Both the position numbers and the translations under genes were made by a program. From Heterostelium album PN500 (Eukaryota > Evosea > Eumycetozoa > Acytosteliales > Acytosteliaceae): DNA of 64,000 nucleotides. Below, one piece after another: positions 44,133 through 56,916 of this stretch (positions are counted from its first letter, which is position 1; each line of letters starts with the position of its first letter). Location: positions 124,001-188,000 of the forward strand of contig NW_008805089.1 in assembly GCF_000004825.1 (NCBI RefSeq). The letters are read 5' to 3'. Under the pieces are notes generated by a model that worked only from the letters and a program-made list of their open reading frames with translations, did no database searches and had not been told where the DNA came from.

Positions 44133-46855
44133 TCAATTTGAAAATTGAAGTAAAACAATTACAACCAAAAAGATTATGGTGAGTGATGGTGTGACAATGA
44201 TGGACGATGAAGTTGTTGTCACGTCAACTGTTGTAGTAACTTTGGCACCATTGTTATCAGTATATGCTCCATCGGGACATGTTGTTGAACCTTCAGTAGT
44301 GGTAGGAGTACCAGTGGTTGGATTACTGCTAGTTGTTTGTGATCCAGTTGTGAATGGAGAGTTGGTTGTTGGATTGCCAGTAGTTGGATTTCCAGTTGTT
44401 GGATTGCTGCTAGTTGTTTGTGATCCAGTTGTGAATGGAGAATTGGTTGTTGATGAAGTTGTTGTTGGATTGCCAGTAGTTGGATTTCCAGTTGTACTAC
44501 CACCATCACCTCCAATAGTATAGATTTGAGTCAATGTTGAACCAGAGAAATCACCACTTGGCAAAGTAAAGACGATGGTCGAACCTTTGGTGTTTGGATC
44601 GTAGGTTGCATTTGGACCGGTCAATTGTACACAGCTTGCCATTGTTATGTTGCTCAGCTTCTGAGTTGGATCACTGATACTGATGGCGATGGAATTGGAT
44701 CGGTCGTTTTCAACTTTGAGGAATTTGACTTGCACGATACATGGTGAGCTGGGAGACAATTTGAAGTTGTGGTTAACCATGGTGATGTTGAGGCTGGCAT
44801 TGGCACGCCAGAATACAGCCTGCACCAAATTCAATTGGAAATGAGCAACCGCTTGAATGTCATCGGTGTTGAGGATAATGATTGACTCTGAGAGACCGTC
44901 GACGGTGGAATTGAATTCTTGGACATCTACATCTGGAATGACAATCATTTGATATTCAGATGACTGGTTCGGGTGAGTTTGATAGGCAGTGAATAGTTGA
45001 CCAGTTACATTGCCACTGGATGAACCGATGTCTTCCCATCGTCCAGTCTTGTTTTCAACACCGATATGAATGTTTAGTGAGTTGGAAGCTGGTGACTTGG
45101 GGAAGTAGACACCGACTCTATCATGATGGAACCAAGTGATGTTTGAGAATTCAGTTTGATTTCCATCAAGACGACTATCGGATCCACTTGTAAAGATATC
45201 ACCATCTGCCATTCTTTGATCGATGGCGGTAACAACCGTTGAATTGTTGTTGTTATTTCCGGATCTAGAGATATTGAATCCAAGCAATACAATGTGCTCC
45301 TCAAAGAAGAACCATGATTTCTTTCCGGTTACAGCTGAATGATTGGTCATTAGATTGAAAGCGGCAGCACCATATTCACCATCGGATACAGAACCGGCGA
45401 AATCACTCAATCCTTTGTGTCTGACACTCTCATCACATGTCATATTGGCAACAGAGGTCTTGTTCAATGCCATATCGGTTGTGACACCAGGTATCAAATC
45501 CCAATTGAAAAGAGGATAGACACTGTCAGAGTATGTCGAACCAATGTTTTGTAGGAAGAAAGAACCGTCGCTCATCTTTGTAGTTGGAAGTCCATCGCCA
45601 AGGTAACATTCAGTATTAAATGTACGAGACGAATGGAATTTAAGAGAAACCGAATAGTTTCCACGAGAATGGACCATGTAATCCCCGAACCAATATTGTC
45701 TATTCATTCTTCTCTTATCTTGATCTTCTTGGCTATCATCATCATCATCGGATTCAGATGAATCAGTTGAATTGGAGTCACCAGTAAGATAATCAACCCA
45801 ATCCTTAAACTCTGAGGAATGAACAGGTGACTTTAAGAGTAAGTCGGTTGGAATACTAAACTTGGTACCATCTTTTCTAGTAATAAGGTATTGAACTACT
45901 TGTGGATTCCAATACGAGTTATTTCCATTGTAGAAGGCCATCCATTGCGATCCATTCAACATAAAGTTTGACCAAACATCCATAGTTTCATTGGTAGCGA
46001 CAAACGATGTACCATTTGCAATAACCATTGCCTTTAATACATCCGTAGCGAATCTAGCACCAACATTACCATTATGTATTAACTAATAAATAATTTAAAA
46101 ATATTAATATGATATGGATAATTATATATTAAATTATATAAAATACTTACTTGTCCATTAAAATAAAAAGTACCATCAACTTTGATTCCATCAAGAGTTG
46201 AATTGGAGATATGAACTAATTGCCATGTTTGGTTGAAATAGGTGGAGAGTGAGGCATTGTCAGAGAGGAATAGACTTTTAACCAAAATGAATTCGTTGAC
46301 AAACATTTGGTTGGAAAGAGTTCGGTTGGCATCGTCCGAAACATTCATCTCTGAAAGTGTGGAGTTGAGAAGGTCGATTCTACTTTGATTTAAATTCTCT
46401 TGGAGTAAAAGTGCACCGGCAACAAGGCTGGAGAGAGCTCTGTACTCAGTGTAATTGTCTGGCGCAGTCAAATTGGAAGACATCCAAAAATCGAAAGCAA
46501 GCAATGTCTTGGCAAGTAGATCGTCGGATGAATTTCCAGGTGCCGAGGAGTTGCTGTTTACAAAGGTGATGGACATCATTAGGAAATTCTCTGCATGTCT
46601 AAGTGGTTGCCATTCACCTCTACGACTAGAATCAACATTGGATGATCCGTTGGAAGATTCATAGGAAATGTCTGGCCAACTGCCATTAACAGTGATTGTA
46701 CCGAGTAATTGATCAACTCTTGTCTGGACAACCTCCAAATCTACCAAGTCATTCTGGACACTTCTGAAATTGGTCAATGTCACATTGAAATCATCTGCCA
46801 AACAGACACCTAACATTAGACATGTTATTATTAATATTTTATTAAATAATTTCAT
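44133..46855 (-). CDS. secreted, GPI-anchored-type polysaccharide lyase family 8-like protein
   Basis: Exons 46855-46151 and 46082-44133 give 884 aa. Signal peptide MKLFNKILIITCLMLGVCLA. The alpha domain is followed by the PL8 central region: RGNYSVSLKFHSSRTFNTE, YLGDGLPTTKMSDGSFFLQN, YPLFNWDLIPGVTTD, KKSWFFFEEHIVLLG, characteristic of hyaluronate/chondroitin/xanthan lyases. At the site where active PL8 enzymes have a His and Tyr in a DGSF..H......Y segment, this protein has DGTFYFNGQ LIHNGNVGARF, so the catalytic residues appear changed. About 25 N-glycosylation sequons, a Thr/Ser/Pro stalk with two repeats containing NSPFTTGSQTTSSNPTTG, and a hydrophobic C-terminus indicate a cell-surface or secreted glycoprotein. 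Natural substrate unknown. Confidence 0.85.
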
Positions 46856-48251
46856 AATTAAATTTAATTATTAATAACAAAAAAAAAAAAAAGTAAAAGA
46901 GTTTAAATTTTAATTAATTTTAAAAAGGATAATAATCTATTTACAACTAATAACTATTCAATTGGATAACAAACAAACAATAAATAAATAATGATTAAGA
47001 TAATTAATTGATTGTTGTTGTTGGTTGTTCAATTGATTTTTGATGTTATTGCTGATTGGCAATGCCACGAAAGTATTTATAATGCTAGGTTCGAGTGAGA
47101 GGTGCATCTTGATCTTGAGTACCATTAATGGTGAATCAACCTATGGACACCCTATAGAATATTGAAAATAAAGATTTTTATCATATTTTGAACTATTTAA
47201 AGTAATCATTTCATTTCCGACCGACTGACCGGTTTGAAACTTTAAATAGGTGTTTGTTGGTTAAATTTGATGAGATGCATGCCATAGTACAGCACAAAGC
47301 GCTATCTCCATATATGAAGTAGTTTTTTTATTAAAAGATCATTTACACATACAATCTAGCACAAAAACAAAAGAAAAGGCTTTTTTTTCAATAATATAAT
47401 ATTCATACCACACCACCACACATCTTTGATCAAACAAACACAAAATCTAAAGAGGTAGGTATTTAATTAATATATTTTGAAAAGGTAGGTGGGTGTGATA
47501 TACTAATGATGGTATGAATGTATGCCCTTTAAAAGACCTACCGTTATTTTATTTTATTTTATTTTCTTTATTTAAAATAAAGTGTATTGTGTTGTGAGGT
47601 TCAAAACCATTCTATTTTTATTATTAGATTTGCAAATAAACATAATATTACTAAATTTATAATAATTCTTTAATAACTTGCAACTTTATCAATAATGATT
47701 GGTTTTAATAAAGTTGTTGTTGTTGTTGTTGTTGCTATATAAATCTAAAATGGTTAAAACAAAAAATAACAAATAACAATGAGATTGCGAACACACATAA
47801 TCTTATAAAAAAAACAAAAAAAATCATTATGATAATGAAAAATTTTAGTGGTCAACACACATACAAGTTCATGAAGAGATTCTCACATTCATGAAGTTAC
47901 AGTAAATTTAATAACAAAAGATTCAATAAATAAACAAATAGAATATCCGAAATAAATAACTTTAAGTATTTAATTTATCATTAAACATAATATAAATAAA
48001 AATATATATACCAAAACATGAAAAAAAATTTTTCGATAAGTCTGCGTGACTGAGAAAGATATTACTTTAAAACAATTTTGAAAAGATTTTTTTTTTTTGT
48101 AAAATGCTGTTTTTTTATTAATGGGCTAAATGGTCTCGAAAAACATGAAAAAAACAAAGTTAAGTTCACTGATTTAATTTAACCACTTGATTTAATTTGT
48201 TCATTCATACTTTATTAAGTTTAAAACTAACTTCAAATATAATAAAATAGA
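46856..48251. other. intergenic, 1.4 kb
   Basis: Mostly AT-rich. A moderately GC-richer stretch at 47050-47290 (with GACCGACTGACCGGTTTG) has no open frame and could be an RNA gene or relic; no known structure recognised. A TTG/GTT microsatellite lies at 47714-47735. Promoter regions of both divergent neighbours lie at its ends. Confidence 0.45.
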
Positions 48252-48998
48252 ATGACTAAAAAAAAGGTAATTTAATACAAAACTATCTATTTTAGATTAT
48301 TATTATCATTTATTAATACAGCGTCACACAATATTTATAGATTTTAATGATCATTGGTGATTATGTGTATGTAGGAGCTTGCAATTTTCAAACAGATTAG
48401 ATTTTTCGAAATTGACTAATTAGTATTTTTGTTGTTGATTATAACTTATAAAAGCGAGGACTATGAAGTTATGGTACCATTCCAATGCTTGGAGATGGTA
48501 GGTCACATTGTGCACGTTGTCAGTCCGGACAAGAAATCCGGCGATTTCTGTGTGACCGCTGTTCACGATTTCTTGCCAGGCGAACAAACCTACACAGAGT
48601 TGCGTGGACACCGTTTCAAGTTGAATTTCGACTTTGCAGCTGTCAAGGAGTGTGACTACGATGCTCTCGTTATTCCAGGTGGTCGTGCACCAGAGTTCCT
48701 CCGTTTGAATGCCAAGGTCATCGAACTCACCCAGCAATTCCACCACTCCAAGAAGCCGATCGCATCGATCTGCCACGGACCACAGATCCTGGCTGCCGCC
48801 GGTGTCCTCAAGGGAATCCGTTGCACTTCGTACCCAGCTTGCAAACCAGAGTTGATTTTGGCCGGTGCCAACTTCCAAGATACCGCTGCCGACAAAGCTG
48901 TTTCCGACCACAACATTGTCTCTGCAGTTGCATGGCCCGGTCACTCTGAGTGGCTAGCATTGTTCCTCGAGAAACTAGGAACAAAGATAACTCTTTAA
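48252..48998 (+). CDS. DJ-1/PfpI family protein, with two tiny 5' exons
   Basis: Exons 48252-48266 (15 nt, MTKKK), 48341-48366 (26 nt, ILMIIGDYV) and 48455-48998 join to 194 aa; introns have GTAATT and GTATGT donors. The assembled N-terminus MTKKKILMIIGDYVEDYEV matches the family exactly; reading straight upstream from exon 3 instead gives LLLIITYKSEDYEV, which fits poorly. Glu15, the nucleophile-position Cys120 in SICHGPQILAAAG with adjacent His, and ALVIPGGRAPE are all present. Members act as protein or nucleotide deglycases, amidases or oxidative-stress proteins. The length suits a plant/bacterial PfpI-type single domain. Exact activity not assignable. Confidence 0.88.
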
Positions 48999-51900
48999 AC
49001 AATCAATGTTAATTAAAAATCACATGTAAAAATCATAATAATCAAAGCATACAATCAACATTGTTTTTAAATTAATACATTGTTTTTATCATTAAATAAC
49101 ATTTTTGTTTGTTTTTTTTATATCCTACTATCACATTTAATTAATTTATTTGGTTGGTCGGTATATACCAACCCATTATAATAATAAAAAAGAGAGATAA
49201 TGACAATCTTTGTAAATTACACTGATAACAAATGAATGTGTAAACTAAAATAATAAACAATATCATATGATTGATTGGATTGAGTTCATTTCTTCCATTA
49301 TCATAATAAACAAATGGTTTTAATTAATCTAGATTTGATAAATGATTAAATAATAAAAGTCAAGTCAATGGGTAGGAGATATATTAGATAGATAGTAGAT
49401 AAATAGATAATCTCCTCTTTTCAAATATCATAATGTCCAATATCTACTTGATTCATTGTCTAATATGTAGATTTAACTAAATTGATTATAATAAATATAT
49501 GATTGTATAGGAGAAAGTTATTTCTCTTTAAAAACATATATAATTTTGTAATAATCTTGAATAATTAATTATTATCAACTTGAATTCAAAACAATGAAAT
49601 GAAAAATGAATGAATTATGATAATTCATTATATATTTACAAAATTTCAGATCGACAATAAAATAATGTTATTATATTAAAATAGAAAAAAGATATATATA
49701 TGTGTGGTATTATGTGTTATGTGAGTTATAGTGGTGGTGGTATGAGTGTGTTTAATATATGTAAATATTCTATTATTAAGAGAATCAAATCAATTTTAAA
49801 ATAATGATAGCTTGATTTAATGACGATTACCACCTGGTGTTATATATATAACTAAAGTATTGTATTAATACCCTCATTTATCGTATGAACAAATTAGGAT
49901 ATACTCCAATGAGAGTATTATCTAATGAGTTACATTATCATCATCAAACAACAACCATAATATTATTTACCACACCACAACGCACCGAGAAAGATATCTA
50001 TTTCAGTGTGAGTGCAGGAGCTAAATTTATTAGATATTTTAGATTGTGGTTGTTTAGTTAGGTCTGGTTGTTGTTGTTATTGTTGATGATGCTTTAATTA
50101 ATGACAAACACTATTCGAGATTTTGACAATAGGATCATGTGTGTTGATTTTGTTGTTGTTGCTTTAATTAACTGAATAACAAAGTTGTTCAAAATAAAAA
50201 TAGTAAAAATACTTAATATTTAATATTTATAATTATCATAATAATGAAAGAAAAAAAACAATACATTTCACATGAAATGTTAGAAATAGAAACAGAAGAA
50301 TCTGATTTACTATTTGGTATACCTTAGTGTGGTTGTGATGATGTTATTTTAGTTTTTAAAAAAAAAATAGAAAAATGAAAAATGAAAATAAAATTAAAAA
50401 AAATTAAAAATTGTCAAGTATGAAGATGATAAAGAGTGTCAAAGGTGTCATAGATTTGCCGATTTTTGCAAAAATGCATATTTAAAGTAATTCAATGGTT
50501 GAACCATAGTTTGACAAGAATGTGTGGTGTTTGAATCTAGTTTTTATAGTAATGATCTTAGATCTATTGGAGAATGATTTCCGTATTTTCTATTATCTTC
50601 TTGATTTTGTTAAAACATTTACCTACCAACCCAATTCTGCAACAAAATGAGAAACTACTTTTCATTTGCTTTCATTTTTGAATGATTACCACAACACTCC
50701 ACACTTTATACCACTGAATTTCTTGTCAATAACATTCATTCACTCATTTTTTGTTGTTTTTTGTTGTTCGTTTCAGAAAACTCAGATTAATAATTTTTGT
50801 GCAAATTGATATTGATAAAAAAACAAAAAACAAAACAACAAAAATGTAAAAAGTAAAATAAAATTAATTTAAATCAAATAATAAGAGTAGTAGTATGTGG
50901 GGGGTAAATTAATCAAAAATAACTACAAAAAACCAAAAAAGGATTAATTATTTTTGTTTGTTTTTGCTTTTTTTTTTCTTATCTATGGTTGGTGGGTGTG
51001 GGCAACTCAATAACATAACAAAGCACAGAAACACAAAAAAATCAGATAAAAGTATTTTTTTAATTTATTTTTAATTTTTTAATATATTATAATTTATTTT
51101 TAATTTTTTTTGAAATTTATTTCTCTGGACAAGAAAGATATAAATTGGAACAATTTTATTCATTTCACATTCAATCACTCTTTTATAGAAATCAAATTTT
51201 GAACTCGACTTACCGATTAATATCCAGTTGTAGTCCATCCATCCAGATCATCTGCAAAACAACACATTTTATTAAATCCAAATCCTATTATTTGTAAGTA
51301 AATAATTAAAAAATTTACATCTATTTAAAAACTTTCAAATATATTATATATCTTCAATATATATTTCCATATTTATAATATAAATATATAATTTCCATTT
51401 CCATATTCCATCTGATATCTTATTATTTTAAAATGATATTACTATAATTATATTTTTTTCAAAATAATTTTTAGATGTTTATTTAAAAATTCACTGTAAC
51501 ATTAAATTGCATATATGTGACATAATGGGATGGAAACACTCACTCACCATTGTTTGGACAATGATTTAACTAATATTAGTTCAATGAACAATATCAACAT
51601 CGATTTGTTACAACAATAAATTACCAATTTTGAATATTCAAGTTTTAAAGAATATCTTAAAATATCACTGCATCCACAGTGCACAACAAAAAACAACAAC
51701 AAACTCAACAAAAAAACAAAAAAAAAAAAACAAATTTAATTATTTACTTTTTACCCATTCAATTCATCTCAATCCCCATTAAATTAAAATAAAAAAAAAA
51801 ACAAAACAAATTCATTATTTTCATAATCTTTTTAATAATACTTTCACAAATAATCGTATGAGGTGTGCTAGTTTCATTGCAACCAATGAAATAATGTAAA

Positions 51901-52273
51901 AAAAAAATTACCAAAATTATACAGTAATTCAAATTCAACCAAAATAGATTATTTTTTTTGTTTTTTATCAAATTCTTTTAATTAAACTATTATTACACCA
52001 AACTGAGCAAATTACCAAAATAATATAAACTTAACTCTTTTCTAAATTTCCAAAATATTTACATTTAATTAATTAATTAACTTTTTATTTTCTAAAATAT
52101 TCTTTGTTATAACAAAAGAAACCACTTTAGTTTTGTCATTCTTTATTTTCCGTTTTAATTATAATTATAAATTAAAGTAGAATTGGCAACTCTTTACCAA
52201 CAAATATTTTCAATACAAATTTCCAAATCCATTTATTATCAACTTTATAAAGTTAAACCACTGATAAAACAAA
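48999..52273. other. 3.3-kb spacer, largest gene-free stretch
   Basis: Very AT-rich, with poly-A/T, GTGT and TGTTG runs. Two things stand out. At 50244-50327 a plus-strand ATG opens a 27-codon frame (KKQYISHEMLEIETEESDLL) with coding-like codons. At 51200-51600 the minus strand has well-formed splice sites around short GC-richer exons (listed separately). Otherwise nothing recognised. Confidence 0.5.
51217..51567 (-). other. candidate short spliced exons on the minus strand
   Basis: On the minus strand CCAAACAATG is followed by a GTGAGT donor (about 51547), then after roughly 290 nt a strong acceptor (TTGTTTTGCAG, about 51255) precedes a 38-nt GC-richer exon ATGATCTGGATGGATGGACT... ending at a GTAAGT donor (about 51217). 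Read from the ATG this gives MIWMDGLQLDIN; in another phase it gives DDLDGWTTTGY plus stop. Neither could be extended to a convincing gene. It could be 5' leader exons, a micropeptide gene, or a non-coding transcript. Confidence 0.3.
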
Positions 52274-52584
52274 ATGAATAGTATGTACCGTGCTTTCAAC
52301 TCCAGAGTCTTGAGTTCCACCGTGCCAAATCTCACCCAGAAATTCTCTACTCAATCGAGAATGCCAGAGTTTGCAATGAAAAATGCAAAGTAAGTTGTTA
52401 AAGTTTCTTAAAATATTTAATTTACAAATATTAATATTTCTTTTATTTTCTTTTCATTTCCAGATTGTCATCTGCTGCCATGATTCATAAATCATGTTTC
52501 AATACCAGTAGAGTCGAACAAACTCTTTTGGAGGAAGTCGGAGAAGGACAAGCTGATCCATCTTTCAATCCATCACCATCCTAA
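52274..52584 (+). CDS. small mitochondrial-type protein, unknown
   Basis: Exons 52274-52389 and 52464-52584 give 78 aa; the intron has GTAAGT and TTCCAG. The first 35 residues (MNSMYRAFNSRVLSSTVPNL then TQKFSTQSR) contain Arg, Ser and Thr but no acid, a typical mitochondrial presequence. The C-terminus VEQTLLEEVGEGQADPSFNP is acidic. No domain is recognised. A small inner-membrane or matrix accessory factor is plausible, not shown. Confidence 0.75.
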
Positions 52585-53337
52585 TTGTGGTAGTGTTCAG
52601 CTTTATTCCAATTGTATATTTAATTATTTCAACTCCAACTACAACTCCAACTCAACACAACCATTTATAATATTTTACCAATAGTATTGCAATCAACATG
52701 TACAAATTAAAGACTATCGATATCTGATTGTCACTACTACCAGTTTTTAGTATACATCTCAACTCCACACCAATTCCAATTATTTAACTTAATATGGAAG
52801 GAATCAACTAAATTAATTCTTTACAAATTATTTCAACAAAAAAAAACAAATAAAAAAACCAAATAAAAAAACATATAAAAAAAATAATCTAAAAAGTATT
52901 TATAAAATTATTTATTTAAGAATAAAAATATAATATCTTTTATTTCAAAAAAACAAATCATATTGAATAAAATATATTCTATTTATCTAATATTTATTTA
53001 TTTTTATTATAAAAATAGATAAATATAATAAATAATTAGATATATTTATATTTATTTTTTATACAAAAATAATTATCTGTATCTAATTTAATTGTAGAAA
53101 AATCAAAAATAGAGAGCATTTTTTTATTAATTTTTAATTGAATCTGAATTTCAACACTATTTTTTGCATTATAAATTTTACGGGGTGTGAGTATTGTTTA
53201 ATCAATTTATTCTCTTGAAAAAGTTTATTATTGTTTCAGAATTGAATATTCGTTTGAATATATATTACTTTTATTAAAATATAAGAAAATAAATAATTAA
53301 ATAGATAGATAGATATATATTTAGAATATTCAATAAA
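52585..53337. other. intergenic, AT-rich
   Basis: About 750 bp; A runs around 52836-52890 and a GATA microsatellite at 53304-53316 just upstream of the helicase start. Contains the 3' end of one gene and the promoter of the next. Confidence 0.5.
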
Positions 53338-56300
53338 ATGGATATTGATAATGCAAAAAGAAAGAGATCATCACGTGATAGAGATGAAATAAAGTCATCG
53401 AGACTCAGTTCAAATTCATCGCCACATTCAAAAGACGGTAGAAAAAGTAAAGAAGTAGAAAGAGATAGAAGAGATGAGCGAGATAGAGGAAGAGACGATA
53501 GAGATAGAGACTATAGAAGAAGTGGCGAAAGAGATAGAGATAGAGATAGAGAAAGAGATAGAGGAAGAGGTGATGAAAGAAGAGGAGACGACAGAGATAG
53601 AGACAGAGACTATAGAAGAAGTGGCGAAAGAGATAGAGATAGAGAAAGAGACTATAGAAGAGGTGATGAAAGAGATAGAGACTATAGAAGAGGTGATGAT
53701 AGAGATAGATATGAACGTGAGAGATACGAACGTGAAAAAGAGTACAGACGTGGTGGTGGTGATTACAGAGATGAAGGTAGAAGAGATTACCGCGATGACC
53801 TTTCAAAAAGAGATGATAACAATAAACAAACAATTGCAACACCAACTTCACCAACAAGAACATTAAATACCTCAACAACACCAACAACAACAGCAACAGC
53901 AACAGCAACAACATCTATTTCTACAAATGGTTCTTTTAGTAATGCACAACAACAACAACAGTCAACATTAAATACAACAACAACAACAGCAAAAACATCA
54001 GCAACAACAACTATTGCTGGTCAACAAGTGGTTAGTTCTCCACCAGCAGCAGTAGTGACAACTCCACCTGTACCGGTGACTCCACCAGTCGATCCAGAAG
54101 TTCTGAAGAAACAAAGAGAAGAAGAGAAACAAAAGGAGCAGGAACGTCTTGAAGAAGAAATGAGAAAGAGAAGAGAAAAAGTTGAACAATGGCGTAAGGA
54201 GAAGGAAAGAGAACTGCAAGCACAACAAGCTGCCGCTGCCGCTCTTTTAACTTCGACAACAACAGCAACAACAACAACAACAACAACAAAGACAAAAGAA
54301 TGGAGTTTAGAGGAGGACGAAGAAGATGAAACAAAAGAAAAGGATGTTAAAGATGTAGATATGAAGGATATTAGTCAACAACAACTACTACCACCACTAC
54401 AAAAGATATCTCAACAAAATAATAACACTACAACAACAACAACATCTGCTAATCAAAAGGAAGAGGAGGAGGAAGAGGAAGATCCTCTTGATGCTTTTAT
54501 GAATCAACTAATGAAGAGTAATAATAACACAAATAAAGCTGATGGAAATGGTGGAAATGGTGCTACTACTGCCGCTGCCAATGGAAATGGTAATGGAACG
54601 ATTGTGTTGATGAAAGCAAAGCGATTGGAGGATGGCGATGAAGCAGACTTTGAAGAGGAATCAGAGGATGAAAACGAACAGGAAAAAGAAGTGAAGAAAG
54701 GAAAACGTGAGTTGTTGAGCACCGATCATTCATCGATAGACTATCCAGCGTTCGAAAAGAATTTCTACATTGAAGTGCCGACACTCTCCAACATGACCGA
54801 CACAGAGGTTCTCGACTACCGCTCGGAACTAGGCATAAAGATAACCGGAAAGAACTGTCCGAAACCCGTATTGACTTGGGCACAATGTGGATTACCTGAA
54901 AAAATGTATGTATATATAGACAAATGAATTTATATTTAATTTCACAAACCAAAAGAATATAACTAATGTCGTTTTTCTTTCCACCAACTTTATTTCCACA
55001 AATTATTTAGTCATCAACTTTTGAAAAAGAATGAATATGAAAAACCTACACCGATTCAAGCACAAACGATTCCAGCGATTATGTCTGGAAGAAATATAAT
55101 TGGAATCGCTCGTACTGGATCTGGAAAGACGCTGGCTTTTCTGTTGCCGATGTTCCGACATGTTTTGTCGCAGGACCGTCCTAAGCAAGGCGAGGGTATG
55201 GTCGGTCTGATTATGTCGCCGACGCGTGAGTTGGCACTTCAGATCTATTCAGAGTGTAAAAAGTTTTCAAAGGTGTTGGGACTGCGTGTTTGTTGTGTCT
55301 ATGGTGGTGCCAACATCGGTGAGCAAATCGCCGACTTGAAGCGTGGCGCCGATATCGTTGTTTGTACACCCGGTCGTATGATTGATATTTTGTGCGCCAA
55401 CAACAAGCGTATCACCAATTTGCGGCGTGTTAGTTTCTTGGTGTTGGACGAAGCCGATCGTATGTTTGATCTGGGTTTCGGTCCGCAGATTATGTGTATC
55501 ATTGACAATGTGCGGCCAGACCGCCAGACGGTGATGTTTTCCGCGACATTTCCGTTCAAAGTTGAGCAAGTCGCTCGTAAGATTCTGGTGAAACCACTCG
55601 AGATTATTGCGGGTGGCCGATCTATTGTTTGCTCGGATGTCGAGCAGGTTGTGGAGGTGCGTCCTAGCGAGACGCGATACCGTCGTCTCATCGAGTTGCT
55701 GGCGACCTGGTATCACAAAGGTCAGATATTGATCTTTACCAACAAGCAGGACGCCACTGACAATTTGTTTGGATTGTTGAGTCGTGCCGGCTATCAGTGT
55801 CTTTCACTGCACGGAAGCAAAGATCAGACGGATCGTGACGAAACCATATCGGATTTCAAAAACAAGATAAAGACAATCTTGATTGCGACGCCACTCGCTT
55901 CCAGAGGTTTGGATGTCAAGGATTTGAATTTGGTTATCAACTACGATTGTCCCGATCATCTTGAGGACTATGTTCATCGTGTCGGCAGAACTGGACGTGC
56001 CGGAAACAAAGGTACTGCCTACACGTTTGTGTTGCCGGACGAGGGTCGTTTCGCGCCGAGTATCATCAAGGCACTCGAGCAATCGGGCGCCAAAGTTCCT
56101 GAGGAATTGACAAAGCTTGGAGCAGAATATCAGCGTTTGCGACAAGAAGGAAAAGAAGTGATGGTCGCATCCAGTGGTTTCGGTGGACGTGGACACAAGT
56201 TTGACGCTGCCGAAGAGGACAAGAAGAAAGAAGAGAGAAAACTTCAAAAGAAAGCATATGGAATTGAAGATGACGAAGAGGAAGATGAATCTGCTGTTTC

Positions 56301-56916
56301 TGCATCGGCCGATCTAGATACAAAGTCACCGACAGCAACCACTTCACCAACCAATAGCAGTGTAGCCGGTGACTCGAGTAACACGGTAGGCGCCAACAAT
56401 CCGTCGTCGGCAACCTCCAATGTGCCACCACCTGCTGCAATGGCCGCTGCTGCCGCCATGCTCCAATCGATCGATCCAAGCTTGCCAGCCGGTCAGCAAG
56501 CAATCAAACAGATTCTTGGCACTGGCGTGCAAATCACTTCGGAGGCGGCCATCAAGGCTGCTCAGCTGGCGGCTTCGCTCGCCGCCAAACCGGCACCGTC
56601 CTCCAAGGTGGTGTCGAATGCACACTCCACTACATTCCAAGAGGAGATTGAAATCAACGATTACTCACAGCAGGCACGTTGGAAGGTCACCCACAAAGAT
56701 GCACTGGCGCAGATCATCGAGCATACCGCCACCGCTGTCACCACCAAAGGTACCTACTTCCCACCAAACAAACAACCGGCAGCCAATGAAAAGAAACTCT
56801 ACTTGCTCATTGAAGGTCCATCCGAAGCCGGTGTACGAACCGCAAAACTTGAAATCAAAAAGATTCTCGATGAAGTACAAGCTCATTCTGATAAAGGAAA
56901 GTATTCTGTTTTCTAA
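53338..56916 (+). CDS. ddx46: DEAD-box RNA helicase DDX46/Prp5 (spliceosome)
   Basis: Exons 53338-54905 and 55011-56916 give 1157 aa. The N-terminus is an Arg-Asp/Glu dipeptide-rich domain (about residues 15-160) followed by Thr/Gln linkers and the Prp5 signature EEDPLDAFMNQLM. The helicase core has Q motif (KPTPIQAQTIP), ARTGSGKT (about 556-563), PTRELALQ, GG, TPGRM, LVLDEADRMF, MFSATFP, RGLDVKDLNLVINYD and HRVGRTGR. The DDX46-type C-terminal region and helical tail with YFPPNKQPAA follow. Prp5 remodels U2 snRNP at branch-site recognition. The N-terminal RD/RE region is longer and more repetitive than usual. Confidence 0.96.

Noticed and set aside
44176-44523. 115-codon plus-strand frame opposite the lyase stalk
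   Set aside because: Complement of the Thr/Ser/Pro repeat; the minus-strand gene explains it.
47050-47290. GC-richer stretch considered as an RNA gene
   Set aside because: No tRNA, snRNA or snoRNA boxes or convincing stems; left as unassigned spacer.
53405-54334. Long antisense frames opposite the helicase N-terminus
   Set aside because: They arise from the AGAGAT-type repeats; no independent evidence.
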